Origin: Maniola hyperantus
Taxonomy: Eukaryota; Arthropoda; Insecta; Lepidoptera; Nymphalidae
DNA: 64,000 nucleotides
NCBI RefSeq assembly: GCF_902806685.2
Contig: NC_048549.1
Span: 8,821,594 to 8,885,593 of the forward strand
Reading direction: 5' to 3'
Part shown: piece after piece, positions 10,337 to 22,511 of the stretch
Layout of the letters: each line of letters starts with the position of its first letter
Numbering within the stretch: the stretch's first letter is position 1
Translations under genes and position numbers: made by a program
The notes under the pieces: generated by a model
What the model saw: only the letters and a program-made list of their open reading frames with translations
Databases searched by the model: none
What the model was told of the DNA's origin: nothing

Positions 10337-12908
10337 ACAGGGTACGGGACCGCCGTATTAGCACTGGCTGGCCACGTCGTTTTCTGCTTAACAATGCAAA
10401 ATTATAAAATATGGTTATCAACGTCTTAATGCCGCCCTGAGTATCATATCTAAGTATCGTGTAAAACTATAAAGAAATAGCACTCGCTTCGCTCATATTA
10501 TATTTACGAGTAGGTATGTATTTTATATTCTTTACTTAGTTGCTTACTTAAAATTACAGAGCCTTGAAAAATTCAATGAAGTAAATTAATTACGACGCGA
10601 AACTGTATATCTTCTCGAAATCATAAATATTAATAACGTAAGCGCATAAAAATACTTCGCGCGAAAACATCATTCAAACATTGCTTGTACAACATTCAGC
10701 ACTTCGCCGCGCAAGCGTCAATTTAATTTTTAATTATGGAACTGCCTAACGAACACCTCTGGCTCTCGGGATGAATATGACTTATACGAGAAACCAACGT
10801 TTTAATTTCAACCTTGGGTTATGTAGCTTAGGGTGCATATCTGCCTGATACGAGGTAATCCCTCAGAATCTTGAAGAGAGCTCGAATTAGCATCTTGAAC
10901 TACCAAGCCTGTCGGCGGTCATCGAGCTTCAACTTTAGTAATGAGGTATGACTCCAATCCATTGCATTTAACGCGCTCTTATTTATATTTAGTTGAGCTT
11001 TGCTCACGACTTCGCGGGGTTTGTAACTTTGTGAAGGAGTGATAAAAGGCTATAAAATATCGAGCAACATCACGTTTTTGGATGATTACTAAAATTAACT
11101 AAAGTACCTAATTAATATTATTAATAATGATAATTAGATATTCTAACATTTTAAAAATTTAAAACATTGCATGGGCTTTGTCCATATTAAGTACCCGACA
11201 AACATTCGTACAGAGCTTGACAAAAAATGTAAAAAAAATACAAAACTTTTTGTCTGTGAAAATTTCTTAGCCTTCTGAGTACTTAAATCTTAAAATTATT
11301 ATGGAAAATCCAAAAGTTTTTTCTTTTATTCATTATTTTTGCCTTTTTTATCCTTTGATATTGCATATTAATTAATAATCAATTATTTAAATAGATATTT
11401 CATTTTTGTTACATCCTACATGTATTATAAGTAGTACAGTAAGTAAGTACAAGTTACAGTAGAATTTCTACACTGTATGATTACAAACACGAACCTCATC
11501 GAACATAGGCCCTAGTGTACGTAAATGAAAACTCGCCTCATCACGTTCAAAATTGAAATCCTTCGTTCCCTCACTAATGGCGGCCGCACTCTATGTCTTT
11601 GTCTTATTGTATCGCTCGGACTACGATTATCCGAATTATGTTTAATTCAGATCCATCTCAATAGTAATGCTCTCCGTTTATGTTGCCCTAGTAAGTAATA
11701 AGAAAGAGCGATTCGATTTGAAGTAGACACTCCCATAAAGAGAGCAGTTTAACTAATTTATAACTTCTGAATGGTACCCTACTACCAAAATTAGCTTCGT
11801 CTTCTCCGTGCAACATTGTATATTTAACGCCGTTCGTGATAATTACAGATAATGGCACTGTTAAGTGCTTCGAGTGATACGTTTACTGCAAACGATACGC
11901 ACGAAAATATATTTTAACGATAACAAGTCGAGTTATGGTTATAGAGACCACTCGGATATAAATTAACGCGAAGAAAGCCGACCATTAACGGCAATAAATG
12001 CGGTTACGCAATACGAGATGCCTGGCTGAGGGATTTTTATTAGAAACGTGATGACTGTATTCGTGCCGAAATCAGAGGATCCAGGGCATTGCGGCCGTAC
12101 GTGGTGGCCGCGACACCTTCCGGCCGGTGTGAAAAATTATTATTTTTTGATCACTCAATACCCCAATCTGTAACGTGTAATTGCCTGTTTAGCGGTTTAC
12201 ACTCCGACCAAAAGATAATTTCTCGGTATCTTCCCACCCTTTGTGACGGTTAAACTGATTTCCTGCCGAGGTACGTGAAAGTTTAACCGGCTTAATCCCC
12301 ATCGAGCTTTTAATGACATTTTCTTCGAACGAAGATACACCACAACAAAACAACGAATATGACCGAAGATGGTTAGCCGCAAATCATAGAAAGATTTGCT
12401 GCATTGATAAAAATAAACGACGGGCGAGATTACGAAATCAATATGAAATTGCATTTCCTAATGTCAATTGTTAGTTACGGAGTGCAATAAAGTTCCAATA
12501 ATCATGATATGAAATAATTCTTGGGCGATGTGGCCGTGCTGCGTGCGGCTCTTTCTTCTTCACACAGTAGGGCTGCCACCTCGCAACCTGACTGGATTCT
12601 CTGCTCATCACACATACACTTCACAACATTTAGGAACACATCACAATGTGCCCTACAACTTGCTGTTTCATATTATAAACATGAATGTTTTTGGTTATTT
12701 AATGATTGATTGATTTGACTTGAGAATTTGAAATGTGAATTGGTAAATCTCATATTCTTGGTCCATGGCTTACATGCAGTTGTTATAGGTAGTAGTAACT
12801 TATCTTCCTTCACCAGGTAAGTATATGGTATAACATTTGGGGTGTTTTTTAACTTCCTTTGGTGTATATTTTGTTAGATTGATGTTAGCTTCGATAGTTT
12901 AGCACAGT
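10337..12908. other. Intron 1, unique; GC-richer islands near 10.56-10.74 and 11.5-12.4 kb
   Basis: 10560-10740 and 11500-12460 are unique and contain CpG and TAAT-core sites (TTAATTACGAC, TTTAATTTTTAATTATGG, GGCTTAATCC). They hold no supported exon. They could be conserved regulatory DNA, but that cannot be shown from one sequence. The rest is AT-rich with no recognised repeat. Confidence 0.3.
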
Positions 12909-13067
12909 TTACGTACGCGACACGTCGAGATGGCAATCGGTTATGAGGCGGGGGGACACCCCGCACAACCGCACGTCACCCGCGCTCGCCTGCATCAAGC
13001 ACGGGGCTGTGCGAGTGTGCGGTGCGTCCCCACCCCGATTGCCATCTCGACCTGTCACGGACTATAG
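12909..13067. mobile_element. GACAGGTCGAGATGG palindromic element, copy 1
   Basis: The left arm CACGTCGAGATGGCAATCGG at 12931 is mirrored by CCGATTGCCATCTCGACCTG near 13035, followed by GTCACGGACTATAG. Between them lies a GC-rich centre (GGGGGGACACCCCGCAC, GTGCGGTGCGTCC) that is also largely inverted. Copies are at 25896, 34696 (truncated) and 52444. It is non-coding and can fold into one long hairpin. Confidence 0.75.
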
Positions 13068-13643
13068 CTGATGGCATTTCACATACAATGTATCTCAACT
13101 TGATAATTTGCGATCAATATCCAGATACTTAGAAAAATCGTCCTCAAGTTTGAGCTAAGCTAAGACTACGTAACGTCTTAGCCTAGCTCTTGGTTGAAGC
13201 AACAGGCACTTGTAGACAGCCCTACAGTTGAGGTAGGTATCCCCTTCTCTGTCTGCGCCCGAGGATCGCACGGGGTATGATGAACTCAGTAATGATCCAA
13301 TCAGAACTGAAGTGCATCAAGTCGCCGCTGTGAGAATGCGGTTGAGGGTGCAAAAACTACGAGTTTAAATAAACCTGACCACTTGCTTTTGTTTCGAGGC
13401 TTATCATTAACCTCAACAATAGGAGTAATTATAACCCAGCTTACTCGTACCTATACAATACCTCATCTCACCTTAGCCCTGTAGACTTTAGCAACAGTGT
13501 AGGTGCTCCTAAAAGATTAGCATCTAGTAGAAACTAGAAGATATTAGGTATAGGGTGTGATCCTGTGATATGGTAACCAAGCAGACAATGTTTTATGGGC
13601 CAAGTTTGTGATTAGGAGAACTGGCAAGATTACCGTCCTCATG
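13068..13643. other. Intron 1, unique DNA
   Basis: No exon and no recognised repeat were seen. Confidence 0.35.
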
Positions 13644-13822
13644 ATGATGATGATGATGAATCATCGTCAACCGATAGACGTCAGCAGCTGGACATAGGTC
13701 TCTTGTAGGGACTACCACACGCTACGGTCTTACGCCGCCTACATCCAGCTGTTGGCTCGTCTAATGTCATCTGTTGTGGGGAGTTTGCCAACGCTGCCTA
13801 TCGGTCCCATAATTCCAGGATT
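13644..13822 (-). mobile_element. RTE-type LINE, 3' tail fragment
   Basis: On the minus strand it carries the decayed C-terminal end of a reverse-transcriptase protein (pattern VW..L.ETYVQQW, from GGACATAGGTCTCTTGTAGG and neighbours). It ends in a (TGA)n tail, seen as ATGATGATGATGATGA at 13642. Related tails are at 15238, 26426, 49101, 52029, 52219 and 60928. 5' truncation is typical of LINEs. Confidence 0.65.
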
Positions 13823-14430
13823 TTAATCTTTAATATTCTGTAATTGGTTATACACATCTATAGTTACTCAGATAGACAGGACCTTAAATAAAACAGGAAT
13901 GACTTTTTTCAATAAAAAAAATGAATTAAAGGGAACAATTTTCTGCAATATAAATCAGTTACGAAATTGCTCAAAAGTATTGTCTCGTTTGCCGCATAGC
14001 ACTGAAGCACTAAGTGTGCGCTTTTAAAACATTTTTTTGGAATTAAAAAATAAGTAATGGTCTCAAAACACTGGCTGTTACGTTTCTCCGATGGCTTGTA
14101 ATTATTTTAAATGTCCCGCGCGCGCAGGCGCAAGCCCAACTTGCTGCGGGCGATGCGCGCGTGATCGAAACACCATATTGAACTTGCACTAAATTACCTA
14201 TTGTTTTCATTTTTTATTTTAATTGCATTTCGATTGCTTTGTTATAGGAACCAATAGTTAGGTACATCTAGTTCACTTAGATATGTATGTATGTATCTAT
14301 ATATTATATACTTTATTGCACCACAAATATAGGTACATAGGTAGACACACAAGAAACTACCTAATATACCTAGGTAGGTACTTATTAGTATCTTCAGGAT
14401 TGGTGGATTATTTTATATTTCTTTAAGTGA
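13823..14430. other. Intron 1, unique; GC block at 14115-14170
   Basis: 14115-14170 is CpG-rich (CCCGCGCGCGCAGGCGC, GATGCGCGCGTGATCG) within AT-rich sequence. I saw no adjoining exon or initiator. Confidence 0.3.
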
Positions 14431-14650
14431 CTAGCTTATGCTCGCGACTTCGTCCGCGTGGACTACACAAATTTCAAACCCCTATTTTACTTAGGGATTG
14501 AATTTTCTAAAATCTTTTCTTAGCCGATGTCTACGTCATAAGCTATTTGCATGCCAAATTTCTGCTCGATCCATTCAGAAGTTTTAGCTGTGTGTTGATA
14601 GATCAGTCAGTCAGTCAGTCAGTCAGACTGCTTTTTCTTTTTATTTCTAA
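14431..14650 (-). mobile_element. Helitron A
   Basis: The minus-strand 3' end is complete: hairpin CACGCGGACGAAGTCGCG, then AGCATAAG, then CTAG with host A at 14430. The (ACTG)n run at 14605-14629 and the T-rich 5' end follow. The family consensus here is TC-TAAATATATAAAAGG ... CTAG, about 215-225 bp. Confidence 0.75.
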
Positions 14651-15237
14651 AAGAACCATAAAAATTGCATTTAAGTAGGTAGATATATAATATTTTTAAA
14701 TTAACTGAACCGACTTAAAATGATTTTTTTCCTGAATTATCGCTCTCTAAGTAGGTAGTGGTACGTAGTGTGGTACAGAGTGTTTCGATTTTTGACCTGA
14801 ATTAATAATTATTGTGTAATCAAAACGATTTGATTATTTAATCTACTTTTTATAAATTATAACAATAGTAGGTACAGTACAAAAAGTGTTGCTTGTTTAG
14901 TTAGTTTTTTTGTCGTGTAGAAAAAATAGGTAACCTTGTAGGCTTACAACCTGTAGGTACTACGCTAAAAAAAGTTTGTTCTAAGTATCCAAGTTTTATA
15001 TCTGCTATTTTAGTAGGTTTCATTCCAAGATAAGCTTGTCAATAGGCTTCCCATTTATTATACTTAAAAGCAGCAAAGAAAAGTCATAACCATGTCACCA
15101 ATACAAGGCATATTATTGATGCTCACAAATCAGGTGCAAAAAACTACCTTGTGCTACTCCTCGATACCTATGCAAGTTAGGACGCGTTCTAAGTACGGAC
15201 CTACTAGCAGAACACCCTTTGTTTTACTGGTTTGTTG
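14651..15237. other. Intron 1, AT-rich, no feature
   Basis: No exon or recognised repeat was seen. Confidence 0.35.
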
Positions 15238-15420
15238 TCGTTGTTTGAACCGATAGATGTCCACTACTGGACGAAAGATCTCCTGTAAGGATGTCCGCAT
15301 CACACGGTCTTTTAACACTTGTGTCCAGCAACTCCCAGCTCTCGCTTGAGATCGTCCGTTCATCTAGTGGAGGGTTTGCCGGTGCGAGATACCATTCCAG
15401 CACCTTGAGCTCCCAATTCC
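15238..15420 (-). mobile_element. RTE-type LINE, 3' tail fragment
   Basis: ACCGATAGATGTCCACTACTG through ATCGTCCGTTCATCTAGTGG to CCATTCCAGCACCTTGAG matches the tail at 52219 in the same orientation, with several small indels. The open frame on the minus strand here belongs to this remnant. Confidence 0.6.
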
Positions 15421-15764
15421 CAACGCCTCAGCTATGATTGTAATATCCCTACGCGATTAAATGAAGAGATCCAGAATGATGAACCAAAGGGATTGCCATA
15501 GCTCAACGAGTCGCGAAGCTGAAATGAATAGGTCGAAGACAATTAGCTGGATAGTGACAGGTTTTTTTGTACATTTGAGCCTAATTCAGTCGTTATCACT
15601 TTTGTACCAAGTTTTGACCCAGTTTTCAAGGTTATCAAAAGATAACAATCTAGTATCACCCAGTATTATATAATGTTACCTTAAAATACGTAATGGACTT
15701 TAAAAAAATCCAGAGCAATGATCGCTCTTATCATCTTGCACAGTACCTACTGGTTTAGTAAATA
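15421..15764. other. Intron 1, unique DNA
   Basis: The 70-codon frame at 15461-15673 has no splice or start context. Nothing else was recognised. Confidence 0.3.
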
Positions 15765-15960
15765 TTTGCTTATGCTGGCGACTTCGTCCGCGTGGACTTC
15801 ATAAATTTCAAACCCGTGTTTTACCCCTTTAGGGATAGAATTTTCAAAATTCCTTTCTTAGCGGATGTAGCTACGTCATAATGGCTATCTGCATCATGCA
15901 TGCCAAATGATCTGTCGAGTAGTTTGAGCTGTGCGTTGGTAGATCAGCTATCTTTTATAG
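15765..15960 (-). mobile_element. Helitron A, worn copy
   Basis: CTTATGCTGGCGACTTCGTC is the mutated 3' hairpin. CCTTTCTTAGCGGATG, GCTATCTGCAT and GTGCGTTGGTAGATCAG follow in family order. The CTAG end is lost. Confidence 0.6.
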
Positions 15961-17531
15961 ACTAAAGCAGGTATGTTTATCATATCGAACAATGTGATAA
16001 GGCAATCCTATGCAGCGAGCCGCAAGACAATCAATGGAATGAAAACATCGCCATTTCAATTCGCCGCTAACTTCAGCACGTTTGCTGAAACTTAACCTAT
16101 GGATAATGTGTTTCTTTTAAACTTGAAAAGTTAAATTAATCGTGACTAATTTGTTAGAGATGGAAAGTTTTCATAAGTTAAAAGTGCCTGGCATTCGAGA
16201 AGAGGTAAGTAACCATAAAAAGGATACTAACCTATTTAACCTAGTAGGTATATTATGTGTCTGCGTTTAAAAGGAAACTGTTGTCAAAATTTTAAAACGT
16301 TTTTATTTTTATTTTATTTTATTTTTATTAAATAAGGAAACTGTCGTCAATTATTGTTTTAAAAGCGGATGCGATTTTGAAATTATTTGCTGAATTGCGC
16401 CGATTTCTTCCAAAATCCATATCTGGGGACTTGGGTCCTTCTGATCAGTAAAAAGTAATTTGTTGTCAAGATATTAAGGAGCAGGCGACATTTTTTAAAA
16501 TTGTTTGCTGTTTTTTGCTGAATTTCAGCAACAACGAAATTCTTTTAAAATCGATAGATTGGTATCTGGACGATCATATAAATAAGTGGCAAGATTTTGA
16601 AAATGTCCGTTGAATAGGTACAGGAGGTACCCACCAAGTAACAACCGTGCTAAGAGTATGCATAGGTAAACCAAAGAAGTTTCACTTCTTCCGCATATAC
16701 CCAACAGAGGCAACAGATACACACAACCGTTATTTGACTAAGCTCACCAATAGCCACACCATAAATTTTATTAAAACGGGACATCCAAAAATTTTTACTT
16801 TTTGCAAAGTTATGCTTGCCTACTCCAAAAAAGGGGGTCCTTTCTGCATATTTGGTGCGTCTTTTCTATATTCCTAACATTATACAGATTTTTAAAAAAT
16901 AACTAATTACATAGGTAGGACCGACTATTTATAAAAATTCTAAACCATTAGGAAAAATTGCCTACAAAAATAGAAACATCTCAATTCGCAAAGGCAACCG
17001 TTTTTATAACTTCTGACGAAATCCCTAAGAAGTGGTCAAGCACATCGGTGAGACAGTGAACGGTCGGTCACGGCCAAGGCCGAACTGACATTTGGATTTA
17101 TTGAACCTCTCTTACAAATAAATTATCTTCTAAATAAACTTATTTGAGTACTTCTCCCAACAACGCGAGGCAAAGTAGGAGTTCGATTATTATTTTTATG
17201 TAGATATCTGGTTTCGTAAATTGATCAAATAAATCTGCTATTAATACTTAAATTAGTGTACCTAAGTGTTACGTGAAGTTGGTGACACTAAAATGATGAC
17301 CACCGTTTTACGGGAAATTGTTACGAGGGCGTCAGTCGAATCAAAACAGCTTAAGGTCTGTATTTATAATTAATTGACTTATTTAATTAAAATGTGCTCG
17401 AACGATCTCAGCTGGTACCACCGCTGCTTTCAGTGGTTTAACAGCCGTTGCCTGTTATGTTACCTGTGGTCACCTGTGGTCAGTGGTAGGGCACTTAGCA
17501 CAGAATTCTTAATCTTCTGCTTATAGATTTA
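15961..17531. other. Intron 1, unique; weak internal repetition at 16.3-16.6 kb
   Basis: AAACTGTTGTCAA, ATTTGCTGAATT and AATTTGTTGTCAAG recur in loose form across 16270-16560, suggesting a very old tandem duplication. No exon is supported. Frames at 16525-16877 overlap on both strands and look random. Confidence 0.3.
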
Positions 17532-17737
17532 CTAGCGACCCGCCGTGGCTTCGCACGGGTAGCCTTTTACAATAATTTTCGTATGGATCTGTAATAATCT
17601 ATGTCACTCGGGAATAATGTACCTAGTTAGTTAGCTATGTGGTGAAAGAATTTTTGAAATCGGTCCAGTAGTTTTGAGTTTATTCGTTACGAACATACAA
17701 AACTACAAATCTTTCCTCTTTATTTAATTAGTGTAGA
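17532..17737 (-). mobile_element. Helitron C (CTAGCGACCCGCC type)
   Basis: CTAG at 17532 with host A at 17531 is followed by CGACCCGCCGTGGCTTCGCA and CGGGT, which is the family's 3' hairpin on the minus strand. The other end is GTGTAGA with host T at 17738. The body includes AAATCGGTCCAGTAGTTT. The length is 206 bp. Confidence 0.7.
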
Positions 17738-18328
17738 TTGGCAAAGCTCATACATAATATTATTATTCGTATGAAAAGTGAAGTTATACACTTGTGCGTG
17801 TGACACGCATGCGCGTGGCGCCTGGCGGCATAGACTAGTGTACGTAGATACTAGCGGGATCTTGCTCTATTATGTACACAAGTTTTAAGAAACAAATACT
17901 AATCTTTCTAGCGTTCTTCGTAAAACGGAGTGTTTTTCTTTTCGAAAAAAAGTGACTTGACAGCTGACGTTGACACACTTCAATATGACGCTGCCACTTG
18001 ACAGTTCATGTTCAAAACAAAAGTCAAAACTCGGTTTTCGTCCTTGCGAATTATAATTCAAATAAATATGAATTTCACTTAATACTCCAATTTAATCAAT
18101 GTAATTTTATAAGCAGCTTGCCAATCTTGTGATATAATCTAGGAATTCTAGGATCTTTACAAATGTCTCATTGAGGTTATAGCTTTTATGTAGTTCTAAG
18201 CATCGATGATTCTAAGGTATTCACAATTTTGTGCTGAGTTTTGTTCAAATCTCAGTCGATGTCAACTATTCTCCATTTTTCCGTAAGTTTATATATTGTA
18301 TACCTTATATACCCGGTATTGTTGTTAG
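17738..18328. other. End of intron 1; TGACAG/TGACGT cluster at 17953-18007
   Basis: TGACTTGACAGCTGACGTTG at 17953 and TTGACAGTTCATG at 17999 form a cluster of TGAC motifs about 300 bp before exon 2, a pattern often seen near insect housekeeping promoters. The exon 2 frame stays open back to 18241, with an ATG at 18259 that would add a hydrophobic N-terminus. An alternative promoter is therefore possible but unproven. Confidence 0.3.
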
Positions 18329-18585
18329 AACATTGGCAAACATGTTCAAAACCTCATATTTATTCTTATTACACCAAGGAGTATGAACAGATCTGTCGAA
18401 GACATGGATATACTGAGCTAAACGAGTCAGATTTGGACATTTCTATAAGTAATTCGTACGATGATGAAGATATGGCGAATAATTCAGGATTGAATGGATT
18501 ATATCGGCCCAGAAGTGCATTGGCCCGAGCCTTGTATGAGAAACAACGAAATGACAGACATCTGCAGGAGTTTGATCAGAATGAG
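18329..18585 (+). CDS. Exon 2 of the long-intron gene (residues 16-101)
   Basis: The exon begins after TTGTTAG at 18328 and ends at GAG before the donor GTAAGC at 18586. It is open for 257 nt and encodes a Tyr/His-rich start (HIYSYYTKEYEQICRRHGY), an acidic stretch (SDLDISISNSYDDEDM), then a basic, helix-prone end (RPRSALARALYEKQRNDRHL). I do not recognise the family. Coding character is supported by the long open frame, good splice sites and phase: one base comes in from exon 1 and none is left over, and exon 3 starts exactly on a codon. A later acceptor (ACACCAAG at 18388) is possible and would shorten the N-terminus. Confidence 0.7.
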
Positions 18586-19391
18586 GTAAGCATATTCTTC
18601 AATTTAATCTTTACAAAGAAACATAATTCTAACAATCATTACGATAGAAGATTGTTAATTAAAATACCATTCTAGTTCACGTCCAGTCTTTCCGGTGCTC
18701 ACAACTTGACTCATTTTTATTAGATTGAAAAGAACAAGAAGTTATATATGTGAGAACTATGTCTCTGTAGATTTCCTAATAGTACCTATTTTAAATTCAT
18801 TTACTTAGAACTAATTTTTCAATCGCCAAGTAATATTTGACTAAGGAATAAAATAGATATTTTGGTAGTTTTTGTTTAGAAATTCTAGTTTAATTTGTCA
18901 GAATATCTAGAAAATGAAAAATCACAATCAGCAAATGTTTACAGAATTCAGGACATTTTTCAAAGAACACGATTAACAACATCCATACTTCAATATTATA
19001 AATCTGAAAGTATGTCCATCTGTATCCTAGCTTTATTCTATATGATAGCTAGCTATAAAGATAGCTTGCATTCCCCAGACAGACATAGGCAAATTTTTAG
19101 TCTCGATAATCAAAGAGTTTCCACAGAATTTTTTAAACAACCTGAATCCGTCTAGATGAATTGAAACATCATCTATTTGGTACAGAAATGATTCCATCCT
19201 GGAAATAGATAAAGGCTTTTTATCCCGGAAAATCAAAGAGTGTTACAGGTGTCACCTAGTTTAGAATATTGAATAAGTAACCCCATCCACATGAAGCTGA
19301 GACAAGTTTGCTAGAGTTGTATATTGTACAAGTTATACATTATCTCACAGAACTAGAAGGTCTTTCACAGTAAATAAATATTAATAGTAAT
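18586..19391. other. Start of intron 2, AT-rich
   Basis: Decayed Helitron B pieces can be seen near 19050-19080 (AAGATAGCTTGCATTCCCC) and 19210-19240 (TTTTTATCCCGGAAAATC). The overlapping frames at 18895-19236 are part of this. Confidence 0.4.
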
Positions 19392-19607
19392 AGTTAGTAA
19401 ATTCTATCACTTGCTTTATTAGTCAAGGAAAACATTATTAGAAAACCTACATGCCTGAAAGTTCTCCCTAAAGTAACAAAAGTAAAGTCTGCCAATCCAC
19501 ACTTGATCAGTGTGGTGGAATATGGGCAAAACCCTTCTCATTATGAAAAAATCCATGTTCGGTAATGGGCCCTGCGATGGGTAGATTAGAGAATGATGAT
19601 TTTTACA
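19392..19607 (+). mobile_element. tRNA-derived SINE (type 1), 5'-truncated and worn
   Basis: It starts inside the body (TATCACTTGCTTTATTAG) and runs through CCTACATGCCTGAAAGTTCT and AAACCCTTCTCATTATGA to GGCCCTGCGATGGG and a short GATGAT tail. The tRNA-like head is absent. Confidence 0.6.
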
Positions 19608-19708
19608 GAAATGATTTAATTTCAGTGTGTCAACAAGTAAGTTTGATTAGTTTATTATCACTGATTTCTTTAAAAAAGAGGGTGACACTTAATTGAAGTA
19701 TAATTTAA

Positions 19709-19917
19709 CTAGATCATGCCTGAGACTTCATCTGTGTAGATTTAGGCTTTTAAAAATCCCATGGGAACTTTTTGATTTTCCGGGATAAAAGCCTATGTCC
19801 TTCCCCGGGATACAAGCTATCTCTGTACCAAATTTCGTCAAAATGGGTTGAACGGTTGGGCCATGAAAGGCTAGGAGACAGACAGACACAATTTCGCATT
19901 TATAATATTAGTATGGA
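19709..19917 (-). mobile_element. Helitron B, full length
   Basis: CTAG at 19709 (host A 19708) marks the 3' end and TATGGA with host T at 19918 marks the 5' end. The body has TCCGGGATAAAAGCC, CCCGGGATACAAGCTATCTC and GACAGACAGACAC. The 3' hairpin is weakened by mutation (CTGAGACTTCATCTG). Confidence 0.75.
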
Positions 19918-19989
19918 TTAATTAATTAGTAAGTTTGTAGGTGCATGCCGTTTATAATAAGTATTTATTCTAATGCTATTATTATTATT

Positions 19990-20190
19990 ATTATTATGCC
20001 CACAACTTAGTCCATGTGGGTTTACAAACCCATTGGAATTTCTCAAAATCCTTTCTTAGTGCATTTCTAGGACACTAAAGGAATTTGTGTATTGTTTGTC
20101 AGTCCGTTGGAGTATGGCCTAAACCCTTCACATCCTGAGGAGAACTGTGCTCAGTAGTGAGCCGGCGATGGATTGATCATGATGAAGGAT
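19990..20190. mobile_element. Helitron A fragment followed by SINE type 1 fragment
   Basis: 19995-20070 keeps the minus-strand Helitron A body (CACAACTTAGTCCATGTGGG, AAATCCTTTCTTAGTGC). From 20103 the sequence is a plus-strand SINE tail (GGCCTAAACCCTTCACATCC, GTGAGCCGGCGATGG, TGATCATGATGAAGG). Confidence 0.5.
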
Positions 20191-20398
20191 CATGTAGCCT
20201 AGTGGCAACGCAGTGCATCAGTCAGTTGCTCTTTTGATAATGTTATCCCAAGTAATCTGTGTACAATAATATTATGTTTCTATTCATCAAATTCTAATCT
20301 TTTTGGTGTACCTAATCAAGTTGATGTGGATGGGTAGCTAAAGCTTTCGAGGTCCAAATTTAGTTGGCACACAGGCTGCTGGTTGTGAAGATCACTAA

Positions 20399-20623
20399 TC
20401 TTTAAATATATAAAAGGAAAAGGTGACTGACTGACTGACTGATCTATCAACGCACAGCTCAAACTACTAGACGAATCGGGCAGGAATTTGGCATGCAGAT
20501 AATAGCTATTATGATGTAGGCATCCGCTAAGAAAGGATTTTTGAAAATTCAACCCCTAAGGGGGCGAAGTAGGGGTTTTAAATTTATGTAGTCCACGCGG
20601 ACGAAGTCGCGAGCATAAGCTAG
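20399..20623 (+). mobile_element. Helitron A, full length, 225 bp
   Basis: This is the cleanest copy. Host A 20398, then TCTTTAAATATATAAAAGG, a (GACT)n run, and ATCTATCAACGCACAG. The end is CACGCGGACGAAGTCGCG, AGCATAAG and CTAG, with host T at 20624. Both ends and the A/T target fit Helitron insertion. There is no coding capacity. Confidence 0.85.
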
Positions 20624-21649
20624 TCTGACAATAAGTGTGTCTAGAACAATTTGTATAAATAAGTGCTTAATTTAAATAATAAGCAGTTCCAGCTTCTTTA
20701 CTAGAAACAGAAAATGCTAGGATGATGAAGATACTGTTCTATTGCCCCTCTTCTTCTTCTTTGTGATTATGCGATACTTCTTTGAGTGAATTCCGATAAT
20801 ATGAGTGTTATATCTAAATACCGATTGTATCGTTTCTATCAAAAGATAAAATACCTACATGGTTACGAAATTCTATCTTTTACATAAAATATGTCTTTTT
20901 GATTCGCGACAACATCCCAACTATGTTGATTGGTAGAAACACTTTCCCTAGCAAGCTTTAGACGCCGGGACTTTCATCTGTAGTGTATAGGTACGTACAT
21001 GCAATCGGGCCTCACGTGTGCTTCAGTAACGAGGATATATTTGCGTATGAAAAACACGAAATACCTCTGAATTGTGGAGGGAATAAGACATTCAACCCTC
21101 TCCCCCGCCTCGTCCTTCTCACCCCCCCGCGACCCTTTTAACTTTCATCTCTGTCGAGTGCTCGGTCCACATACTTTTGTTCTATTTGATCAATGTTATT
21201 AAAATGTCGCGAGCTTGTGGGATTACAAACATCTGACTATCGTATAAGCCGCTCCATAACATTGGGAGGCCGATATAACTATTTCGCGACAACCTATCAA
21301 CTTGAACAAATTCAAGATCAATAAAGAACGGGCGGACAAAACTGAAGTCGCTAAAAGACTATTTCCATACAGTGTAACGACAAATTCACTGGGACACAGG
21401 TTCTTTTGTACGATTCCGTCTACTCAACAATACCTACCTATCTAAGCAATTTGTCATGAGAAAAACTGATTTGACTAAATCAGCCCTTTTGGTAGGTAAT
21501 TTTGTGTTATTAATTTTTTTCGGTTAGTTAACTGCTAATATAGATAATAATAGATAGATAACCTACCCCATTTCCGATTTGATAATCAAATATTGAAGAG
21601 ACACCACGACTTCTGCTTTTGTGTTCAGTTTTCTAAAGTATTCTGGAGA
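20624..21649. other. Intron 2, unique
   Basis: No exon was seen. 21090-21180 has a C-rich run (CCCCCGCCTCGTCC, CACCCCCCCGCGACCC). 20930-21420 is moderately GC-rich and unique. Confidence 0.3.
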
Positions 21650-21897
21650 TCACTACCCATATTATAAATGTGAAAGTGTGTTTGTTTGTGAACATATGAT
21701 TTAGTTGTTTGTTTGTTGGTTTGTCCTTCAATCACGTTGCAACTGAGCAACAGATTGACGTGATTTTTTGGATAGATATACATAGTGAAAGACCTGGAAA
21801 GTGACATAGGCTACTTTTTATCCCGGAAAATCAAAGAGTTCCCGCGGGATTTTTAAAAACCTAAATCCACGCGAACGAATTTGCGGGCATCATCTAG
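21650..21897 (+). mobile_element. Helitron B2, full length
   Basis: The copy begins TCACTACCCATATTATAAAT after host A 21649 and ends CGGGCATCATCTAG before T21898. The middle carries the variant block TTGCAACTGAGCAACAG, which separates it from the copies with AGCTTGCATCCCGGGG. The sequence GATGATGCCCGC on the minus strand is its 3' end. Confidence 0.8.
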
Positions 21898-22511
21898 TAA
21901 TAAATGAATGTAAACCTTTGCACCATAGTCAATATATTATGTAGGTACGTCGTAGGAGGGTACATAAATCAAAGAATAAAGTTCACAGGTTCATTATAAA
22001 ATATTCCATAGTCAATTTAATAGGTCTGGCAGGGAGCAGTTAACACTTGGCACTAAGGCCGAATCGCTTCGTAAAGGATGCCTTCATAGCGAGCAATGAC
22101 AACACAATCACCCCAGCCTTGCGTGGCACCGAAATCGTCCTCGTTCATAAGTATAAATTAATCCATTTAGAACGCTCGCCCGGCACTGGCCGCGACCGAC
22201 GATTAACGGAAGCGTCTACTTAACTAATTTATCCCCGGGTGGTTTTAACAGAATGGATAGCAGTGATTACGGATGATGGCGAAGATCGTGTGACAGTTGC
22301 GCGTACGCAACTGCACAGATATAGAACGGAAAATTTTGTAGCATCTGCCCTCTTACCACTAATGTTATGATTATTATCACTTTGCTAGGGCTATAAACGC
22401 AATTGTTGTGATTAGTTGAATTATAGGTAGTAGGTATTCTTGCTGCAACTATAACACTGAAATTCATAGTCGAGATTCCCTACCTTCTTTGTCACATGAC
22501 GACATGTGTCA
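21898..22511. other. Intron 2, unique
   Basis: No exon was seen. The 66-codon minus frame at 22267-22467 lacks support. Confidence 0.3.

Noticed and set aside
12521..12713. Two overlapping ~60-codon frames on +
   Set aside because: Different frames of the same AT-rich stretch, with no splice or start support.
15154..15363. 69-codon minus-strand frame
   Set aside because: It is the remnant coding end of an RTE LINE, not a host gene.
18283..18328. 46-nt intron from GTAAGT to TTGTTAG
   Set aside because: It is short for an insect intron, and splicing it would put exon 2 out of the frame supported by exon 3.
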